Shown here piece after piece: positions 56,801-64,000 of a stretch of DNA of 64,000 bases; the stretch's first letter is position 1; each line of letters opens with the position of its first letter. Under the pieces are notes generated by a model, which ran no database searches, was not told the DNA's origin, and saw only the letters and a program-made list of their open reading frames with translations. Source of the stretch: Pictodentalium vernedei (lineage: Eukaryota > Mollusca > Scaphopoda > Dentaliida > Dentaliidae); NCBI GenBank assembly GCA_031216915.1, contig CM062288.1, positions 175,563,919-175,627,918 of the forward strand, read 5' to 3'. The position numbers and the translations under genes are program-made.

Positions 56801-59141
56801 AGCTCACCTGACTTTCAGTCAGGAGAGCTATTGTGATCACTCACTGAACATGGTGTTTGCATCTTCTTCTCCCAAACCGCTGAACCAATTTAATTGATAT
56901 TTGAGACAATAGTGTGTTATGACATCGCAATTTGATTTTGTTCAAATCAAGTTGCCTTGCCCTCGGTAGGTCCAAAAAGTGTGCTTAAATCTTAAAAAAT
57001 CTTCTTCTCATGAACCAGCAGTAGCAGAGACTTGATATTTGGTGTGCAGCTTCCTTTTGAGGTGTAGACTCAGATTTGTTCAAGAGAAGTTTGAGGAGAT
57101 ATATTTCCCTTCGTTAAGGGAGGGGCAAGAATTTTCGCCCCACCCAAAATTTCTATTTTCCAAACCGAGAGGCAGATTTGAACCAAATTTGATATGAGGG
57201 CTTATTGGGTCATAAGTACCTAATTTATGCCCAAATTTTTTTCCCCTCCCCCCATGGGAACCGCAGGAGCTAAAAATAGAAAAAATTAAAACACCCATAT
57301 CTCCAAAACTACACGGCACTGAGAATTCTTATTTGGTGTGAAGCTTCCTTAGGACCAACAGAATGGAATGGTAAAAAAAAATTGCTATCGGTTTTATCAT
57401 GGGGTACTTTTTAGGGACTTTGAAAAAGTGCGGAGTCAGCATTTTTTAACACTGTGGATAATGGGAAAAACATTTAAGACTACTTTTCTCCAAAACCACT
57501 GCTCCAAAAGCTGTCAAATTTCAACTTTAACATCTTTGGAAGAATGATTCACATGTGTATTGAAATCAAATCCCTGGGTCCATATTTGGGCTCTCTATGG
57601 GAGCCCAAATGTTTAAATTAGTGCAGTATGAAGAATATTCTTTAAAAATCTTCTTCTTCAGATCTACCAATCAGAATTTTTTGATATTTGGTATGCAGCA
57701 TGCTTAGGGGGGTGAGATTCAAGTCTGTTCAAGCCAAGTCCCTGGGTTTATATTTGGGCTCACTGTGGGAGCCCGAATTATAACTTAGTTCAAAATGAGG
57801 AATTTTCTTTAAAAATCTTCTTCTTCAGATCCAGCAGTCAGAATGTTTTGATATTTGGCATGCAGCATCCTTAGGGGGGTGAGATTCAACTTTGTTCAAG
57901 CCAAGTCCCTGGGTTCATATTTGGGCTCACTGTGGGAGCCTGAATGATAACTTAGTTCAAAATGAGGAATTTTCTTTAAAAATCTTCTTCAGATCCAGCA
58001 GATGAATGATTTTGATATTTGGTATGCAGCATCCTTAGGGGGATAAGATGCAAGTTTGTTCAAGCTATGCCCCTAGGTCCATATTTGGGCTCACTGTGGG
58101 AGCCTGAATTGTAACTTAGTTCAAAATGAGGAATTTTCTTTAAAAATCTTCTTCTTCAGATCCAGCAGTCGGAAGGTTTTGATATTTGGTATGCAGAATC
58201 CTTAGGGGGATGAGATTCAAGTTTGTTCAAGCCATGTCCCTAGGTCCATATTTGGGCTCACTGTGGGAGCTTGAATTGTAACTTAGTTCAAAATGAGGAA
58301 TTTTCTTAAAAAATCTTCTTCTTCAGATCCAGCAGTCGGAATGTTTTGATATATGGTGTGCAGCATCCTTAGGGGGGGGTGAGATTCAAGTTTGTTAAAG
58401 CCAAGTCCCTGGGTTCATATTTGGGCTCACTGTGGGAGCCCGAATTATAACTTAGTTCAATATGAGGGATTTTTCATTAAAAATCTTCTTCTTCAGATTC
58501 AGCAGTCAGAATGTTTTGATATTTGGCATGCAGCATCCTTAGGGGGGTGAGATTCAACTTTGTTCAAGCCAAGTCCCTGGGTTCATATTTGGGCTTACTG
58601 TGGGAGCCCGAATGATAACTTAGTTCAAAATGAGGAATTTTCTTTAAAAATCTTCTTCAGATCCAGCAGATGAAGCGTTTGATATTTGGTATGCAGCATC
58701 CTCAGGGGTGTAAGATTCAAGTTTGTTCAAGCCATGCCCCTAGGTCCATATTTGGGCTCACTGTGGGAGCTCAAATTGTAACTTAGTTCAAAATGAGGAA
58801 TTTTCATAAAAAATCTTCTTCTTCAGATCCAGCAGTTGGAATGTTTTGATATTTGGTGTGCAACATCCTTAGGGGGGTGAGATTCAAGTTTGTTAAAGCC
58901 AAGTCCCTGGGTTCATATTTGGGCTCCCTGTGGGAGCCCAAATTATAACTTAGTTCAATATGAGGAATATTGTTTAAAAATCTTTTTTTTTTAGATCCAC
59001 TGGTCAGAATCTTTGGATATTTGGTATAAGCTTTTCTTAGGAGGAGCAGATGCAACTTGTTGAAGTCAATTCCCCGGGTTGATATTTAGTCTACCTTGTC
59101 AGGTGAGCGTCCTCAGGCCCCCCTGGGGCCTCTTGTTTGTT
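56801..59141. mobile_element. AGCTCACC-ended element with about nine 165 bp core repeats
   Basis: Left end AGCTCACCTGACTTTCAGTC with an inner CCTGACTTTCAGTCAGG hairpin; right end CAGGTGAGCGTCCTCAGG...CTCTTGTTT. The core runs from about 57640 to 59040. AGCATCCTTAGGGG marks units at 57867, 58027, 58190, 58361, 58531, 58696 and 58862, with earlier diverged units. Each unit includes TTGATATTTGG and CATATTTGGGCTCACTGTGG. Same architecture as 40808-41990. Non-coding. Confidence 0.78.
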
Positions 59142-60302
59142 TACAGAGGATCAATGACATATTTAAACAGCTAGAGATTATGGGGTCTAATAGTGCTTGG
59201 GTAGAGGACCATTGAGTAGTAGAAGGAATGTGTCCGACTTCTTTTCAGTAGAATATGATTACTCATCGTCATTCCATCTGGGCAGTCACAATGAACATGA
59301 TCTAAGTAAGTTTTCCAATTGAGGTGAATGTGTACCTGTAATTGATTCCAAAATTTTGCTTCCATGTAATGAAAAATTGTTGGGATATTTTTAGAAACCT
59401 GCTCTGGGCTGACTGCTAGATCAGCTAATGTGGCAGTGCACAAACCATTTCAATTGCCTAAAGTTTTATTTGATCTGATTGATGGATAGCCAAAATATGA
59501 CTTTATCTTGCTCTGTGTGTACCAGGGTACATAGGTTTAAAGAAAATATTTACAGTTAAACCTAAAAAGTTAAAAAAATTGTTTCTCAGGCCCTCCCACA
59601 TGGCTGCCACATGCTTTCTTTTTATAACCAATGCAAACTTTAAAAAATAAAAATTAAATGGTTTATGTCTGATATTTTACCCAAGTTTATAAAATTGATA
59701 AATTTGTCCATTGAGTGCAACATGGCATAGCAGTGCTTTAGCATTTCAAGGCCTTCTTGCACTAAAGGAATGAAATACACCACCCCCCATGCTATTCTGT
59801 AGATTATTGGGCCTAAAACATAAAACAAACCAAGAACATGAACTTTTGATGGCAAAGAAATAATTACAAAAATAAAAAATGAAATAAAAAACCGCCCGCA
59901 TGCATGCAGTTTTTACAAAAATGGCCTGAGAAACAAGATCTATTTTGTGTGGCCTAACAGGAACTTATTTTTCAAAGTGGTCTTTCTCTCATATAGAATG
60001 ATTTTCTTTTAGACTAATAGCGGGGGAGGAATTCGTCACATACAGGTGAATTGTGCACTTGGTGATACCTTCTTGAAATTTGGCACACTGTTAGTGTAGG
60101 CTATGAGGTTCTCAAAAACGATCGGCTACAAGTTGACACCGACCGGTGGCGACCAGTAGCGGCACAATCCAAAATGGCCGCCAGCGGCTGAAGGGAACCT
60201 CCTTTTCGACGGTCTACCGACTATACATCCGATTGTAAGGGCGCGAAAGTGAACTCTGATCCACGCACGTGTTGGAAACAGACGTGGGAGATGATGTAGA
60301 AT
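59142..60302. other. intron 7, unassigned
   Basis: No gene or repeat recognised up to about 60000. From about 60010 the base composition rises in GC toward the downstream ORF. This part may be the 5' end of the same inserted element, beginning near AGCGGGGGAGGAATTCGTCA. Confidence 0.4.
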
Positions 60303-60651
60303 AAAACGAGATTCTCTATACGGACGCATCAATTTCTTGGAACTTGAAAAGAGCGTTGTTTCTCCGGGATCAGCGTCATTCAGGCAAACCTGAATGACGC
60401 TGATCCCGGAGAAACAACGCTCTTTATGAAGCAGTCTCTTTGCCATACAATCTCTTGTTTGGCGTAATTCCGCAAGCAATTCTGATTTGTCTGTCGAAAT
60501 TAATTCGAGAACGCGATTGTTCACAAAAATCATTCACAGAATGAGTGAGAATCCTCTTCGTGTACGGACTAGTACTGACTGGGAACGTTGTTGCTTTTGC
60601 CAGCAAGACAGTTCCAAGAAATTGATGCGTCCGTATAGAGAATCTCGTTTT
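60303..60651. repeat. nested inverted repeats at the 5' end of the large ORF
   Basis: Outer pair: 60303-60343 is the exact reverse complement of 60611-60651 (41 bases), and the latter is coding sequence of the ORF starting at 60541 (KKLMRPYRESRF). Inner pair: 60348-60384 and 60389-60425 are perfect 37-base arms around CAAA. The result is a double hairpin spanning the start codon region. Confidence 0.92.
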
Positions 60652-63600
60652 CATGACGCCTATAAAGCTATTGAGGAAGACATAACGCGCTTCCTAGATA
60701 ATGGCGTTGAGCTTCCATATAATTTGACCATTGATTGTTTGATGAGAGAGAGTGATGAGTGTATGTCGATGTCACTGTTGACGAATAAGGCAATATATCA
60801 TAAGACATGCCGTGACAGTATTCGGACTCACATCGTACAGCGCGTGCTACACAAGCGAGAGCGAAATGAGGCAGTGGCATCCTGCTCCACGCTGAGTCCT
60901 AAAAGAACACGGACAAGTTTTGAATCTGGCTGTGACAGGAAACTGCCCCAGTGTGTTTATTGTCACAAACGCGAAGGTGACAGCAGTGAGCCTATTTGCA
61001 GATCAATGTCTGATAACAATAAACTCAAAATTATGGCAAAGGAAGCCGAGAACTGGGTTGTTTTTTCTCGGGTCAATGCAGCATTTGATTCCGCTGCTAG
61101 TGATCTTTACTATCACAAAACCTGTTATTGTAAGCTTGCCAATGAAGCACGAGCGGCTAAATCTAAAAAGTCGAAGAACGCCGAACATTCCGCGTCTGGC
61201 CTGCCCTATGACCCTCTCGTTATGGCAGAGCTCATAACATTTGTTGAACACAACGATTCCGCGATGAAGCTTGTCGATCTCAAGAATCTGTACAGTCGGA
61301 GGTTGAAGCAAGTCGGTTCTGATTGGCTTAGTGAAGAAATACATTCCACTCGATTCAAAGAACATTTGTTGCAGAAATTGGGCGATGGCTGGGACGCCTT
61401 CACACAGGGTAGAGATGTGTTTATTTCAAGTAGGTTTCGAGTTGGCTCCTTGTTGTCCGAATCTTTAACTCGTATAGTGTCTGAGGAAGAGGCAAAAAAG
61501 ATAGTTGATGTGGGTCTTCTTCTGCGTAAACACATACTCATATCTCAAGCTCCTTTCACGGGATCATTTTCATCTTATTGCTTGAGCGAGCCTGTACCCA
61601 ACTCACTCCTGACTCTTCTTAGAGTTCTACTTGAGGGCACATGTAGTATACAGAACTTAGGCGATGATGAGACTGTTAATGCCAAGACTCGAGTGGCTTG
61701 TACTATTTCACAGATGTTGATCAGCAATTCAGCGAAACGCTCCGAACATGCACAAAATGTTCACCAGAGACGTGACAGAGAAACTCCAATGCCTCTTTAT
61801 GTGGGTTTGAAGTTGCATGCCCATGATCGTATGAAAAATCTTATCAGAGATTTTCATCAAATGGGACTCTCTGTCTCTTATGATCGCGTAATGGATGTTC
61901 GCAGGAGTTTCGCGAGAGCTGTTTCACTGCGGTTCAAGAACGAAGGTGTTGTAGTCCCAGCTAACTGCAAACGTAATGTTTTCTCGATAGGAACCACTGA
62001 TAACATTGATGTATCTGGTAGATCTGATATGCATGGTACGTCCATCACACTCATTGGTCAACTGAGCAGGGACAATGTGGGTACTGATCCCCCACCACTG
62101 AGTTTAGATGTTCCAGAAGACACACAAATTGAACTCCCAGACGACTATGCATTTGTTCCTTTCGTTGAAGACTTTGGTGGGGACATCAGGCTTGAATCTC
62201 CAGATGAATGTAATGTACGGCCCAATGAATATGCAGATTTGAACGTGGGAGAGAATGACTGGTTGTCTCATGTGTCACAGATCAGCAATAAAGGGAAGGT
62301 TGATGGCAGCTGGCAGCTTGATGAAGTCCCTGTGACCTTTTCAGGCTTCTTTTCAAAACATGAAGATCAAGACAATGTCAAACCTCGTGCAGTTATTGGG
62401 GTATTCCCTGTTTTCAGTGAGCAGAAAGCGGACTCACTCAGTATGCAGAAGCATGCTATGTATGTGGTCAGGGAAGCTACTGCTTTCGTAAACCCCGGCC
62501 AGATACCTGTCATTGAAGGTGACTGTCCGTTGTATGCCAGGCAGAAAAAATGTCAATGGCTGTTCCCAGAGGAGATAGGTGAGGATCGAATGGTGTGTAT
62601 GATTGGATTCCTGCATCTTGAAATGTGCACCCAAGAAGCTGGTGGTAAGCTTATGGGTGGTTCTGGTTGGGAGCGAATGTTTCACCTCGCAAAGATATTC
62701 ACACCCGGTGTAGCATCATCCCTACTTGGTGGGAAACATGTCAAGAGGACGCGACAGGCATATCTTCTCACTCTAGCTTGGCTTGAGATCCTCAGAAAGA
62801 ATGCTTATGAGATTTACTGTCAGCAGACTGGGCCCCATGAGTCATTTGAAATGTGGGAACAGAGGATTCTTTCACAATCTCCAACTGCGCGCTATTGGGG
62901 TGAAATCGTTCGGAACTTTCTCTTGACAAGCTGTCAATTCGTTCGGAACCAACGAATCGGTAACTGGCCTGGTACACTGTGTTCTATCGATGAGTTGTGC
63001 AGTTACTTTTTTGCCCTAGGACATACAAATTATTGTCGGTGGGTCCCCGTATTTCTGAGAGACATGTCTCAGCTACCCAGGCGGCATCCTTCAATCCACA
63101 ACAAATTCATGGAAGGCCATTTTGTGGTCCAGCGTAGTGAGAGGAAGTTCAGTATGATGGGTTTAGATCAGAGCCAAGAACATAGTATCCAACTACTCAA
63201 AGAAGACAGTGGTCCAAAAGGTCTCTATGGCCAGGCTGAAGAGAAAGTCGTTATTGAGCTTTCAAGGTCAGAAGTTCTGCGTGTTATAGATGAGTATGAA
63301 TATGCAAGTTTCCACACAACATCATCAGATAACACGGAACACCCGGAAAGTTCGGTATCAGAGCAGAAAAAATTTCTGAATCAATTGAAATCTCTCCTCG
63401 ATCTGGTGAATCAGGGACTCATTATCAACCCTTATGATGAAACTAGTGGTCAGCTGGTGACATTAGATACTGGTGAATATATGGACCCCGAAGTTAGTAA
63501 GAGTTTACGGTCATTACCCGAAAGGGGCAAGCATTTATATTCCACTTTCTTGAAGGAAAGGCTTGTGGAATGCACCGTACCCCTGAATGATGTTATTCCC

Positions 63601-64000
63601 AAGGCAAATATATATACCTTCCTTAACCCACCCCCAGCCAACCTGGACAAAGGCCGAGACAAACTCATGTCAAGTAAAGCAACTGCCGCAATAGTTACCC
63701 AGATGTTCGTTTCACTGCAAGCCCGGCCTGATTCAAACATGGATGAGTTTTTCATGCACGAGAATGCACGTGATCCGCCAGCATTATCCGATAGAGGTAA
63801 GCTACGGAGTGGGACAAAATCTCAAATTCTCAATTGTTTACCAGCTATTCCTGCACAAGGGAAGAATTCAGCAGCTAGACAAGCTTCAGTTGTCATCTTG
63901 GATATGCCTGCTGTAGTCCATGTAATCAAACCACAGAAAGCGGATCTGTTTGGAGAATATGCTCGATTGCAATTATTGCCATACATCGAATCTCTGATTA
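60541..64000 (+). CDS. large uncharacterised protein, at least 1153 aa, runs off the window
   Basis: Open for 1153 codons with no stop to the last base. The upstream in-frame stop is at 60427-60429, and 60541 is the first ATG. The N-terminus has two zinc-type modules of the form C-x2-C...H-x2-C: CCFC (17-20) with H87 and C90, then C138/C141 with H192 and C195. The middle has TTDNIDVSGRSDMHGTSI (about residues 485-502). It is followed by VIGVFPVFSEQ, the KHAMYVVREATAFVNPGQIP region, GSGWERMFHLAKIFTPGVAS and NYCRWVPVFLRDMSQLPRRH. I recall a large multi-copy family in cnidarians and molluscs with these blocks and a C-terminal EADTR-type domain, with no firm function. Repeat-like copy number and position in an intron suggest a mobile or retro-copied gene rather than a standard host gene. 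A host gene nested in the CDK5 intron is the alternative. No intron is seen in 3.46 kb. Confidence 0.85.
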   Translation, partial: MSENPLRVRTSTDWERCCFCQQDSSKKLMRPYRESRFHDAYKAIEEDITRFLDNGVELPYNLTIDCLMRESDECMSMSLLTNKAIYHKTCRDSIRTHIVQRVLHKRERNEAVASCSTLSPKRTRTSFESGCDRKLPQCVYCHKREGDSSEPICRSMSDNNKLKIMAKEAENWVVFSRVNAAFDSAASDLYYHKTCYCKLANEARAAKSKKSKNAEHSASGLPYDPLVMAELITFVEHNDSAMKLVDLKNLYSRRLKQVGSDWLSEEIHSTRFKEHLLQKLGDGWDAFTQGRDVFISSRFRVGSLLSESLTRIVSEEEAKKIVDVGLLLRKHILISQAPFTGSFSSYCLSEPVPNSLLTLLRVLLEGTCSIQNLGDDETVNAKTRVACTISQMLISNSAKRSEHAQNVHQRRDRETPMPLYVGLKLHAHDRMKNLIRDFHQMGLSVSYDRVMDVRRSFARAVSLRFKNEGVVVPANCKRNVFSIGTTDNIDVSGRSDMHGTSITLIGQLSRDNVGTDPPPLSLDVPEDTQIELPDDYAFVPFVEDFGGDIRLESPDECNVRPNEYADLNVGENDWLSHVSQISNKGKVDGSWQLDEVPVTFSGFFSKHEDQDNVKPRAVIGVFPVFSEQKADSLSMQKHAMYVVREATAFVNPGQIPVIEGDCPLYARQKKCQWLFPEEIGEDRMVCMIGFLHLEMCTQEAGGKLMGGSGWERMFHLAKIFTPGVASSLLGGKHVKRTRQAYLLTLAWLEILRKNAYEIYCQQTGPHESFEMWEQRILSQSPTARYWGEIVRNFLLTSCQFVRNQRIGNWPGTLCSIDELCSYFFALGHTNYCRWVPVFLRDMSQLPRRHPSIHNKFMEGHFVVQRSERKFSMMGLDQSQEHSIQLLKEDSGPKGLYGQAEEKVVIELSRSEVLRVIDEYEYASFHTTSSDNTEHPESSVSEQKKFLNQLKSLLDLVNQGLIINPYDETSGQLVTLDTGEYMDPEVSKSLRSLPERGKHLYSTFLKERLVECTVPLNDVIPKANIYTFLNPPPANLDKGRDKLMSSKATAAIVTQMFVSLQARPDSNMDEFFMHENARDPPALSDRGKLRSGTKSQILNCLPAIPAQGKNSAARQASVVILDMPAVVHVIKPQKADLFGEYARLQLLPYIESLI

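Noticed and set aside
57640-59040. CRISPR-like array
   Set aside because: Units are diverged and contiguous without unique spacers, and the DNA is clearly animal. It is a tandem core of a transposable element.
56745-60302. Further CDK5 exons
   Set aside because: I looked for the LANAGRPLFPG and later blocks in this stretch and did not find them. The sequence is repeat or unassigned.
60126-60654. Minus-strand ORFs opposite the large ORF's 5' end (KKLMRPYRESRF reading)
   Set aside because: The matching peptide is produced by the 41 bp inverted repeat of the plus-strand coding sequence, not by a separate gene.

Overview
The window is animal nuclear DNA, most likely from a marine invertebrate and probably a lophotrochozoan such as a mollusc. 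This rests on an intron-rich conserved kinase gene, AT-rich introns packed with transposons, and repeat families of mollusc-like style (5S- and tRNA-headed SINEs, AGCTCACC-ended elements with tandem cores, Penelope, Jockey and MULE elements). The species cannot be fixed from sequence alone.

The one clear host gene is cyclin-dependent kinase 5 (CDK5) on the + strand. Seven coding exons are readable between 12600 and 56744. They run from the start codon to just past the activation segment, and all junctions are GT..AG with consistent phase. The rest of the C-lobe is not found before 64000 and should lie downstream. The gene therefore exceeds 51 kb for a protein of about 290 residues, and almost all of that is intronic repeat.

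Layout. 1-2590 is a tandem pair of a GC-rich, hairpin-rich 1.13 kb unit of unknown nature. 2591-12599 is upstream DNA holding palindromes, a 573 bp TIR element, and a 4.4 kb TA-flanked element of the same TIR family inserted in a foldback element. CDK5 intron 1 (12637-33428) holds a nest: a deleted MULE derivative (13807-16335), an outer element whose TIRs are arrays of a GGACACCTGCCCCCC motif (17263-26733), inside it a MULE with an intact FLYWCH/transposase gene (17578-24853), inside that a Jockey-like LINE (18008-22023), and in the outer element's right arm a protein-coding retroposon with a 10 bp target duplication (25549-26575). A broken second LINE follows (26941-29855), with two 5'-truncated relatives upstream. 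Introns 2-6 carry hairpin MITEs, tandem arrays, two SINEs with different Pol III heads but one body, and a complete-length Penelope-like element with a minimal hammerhead ribozyme (43049-47194). Intron 7 holds an AGCTCACC-type element with about nine 165 bp core repeats and then an ORF of at least 1153 codons (60541-64000) that runs off the edge.

The host part is a neuronal-type kinase gene; the rest records repeated nested insertion. Several nesting orders can be read from target-site duplications, which makes the region a useful relative-age record of transposition in one locus.
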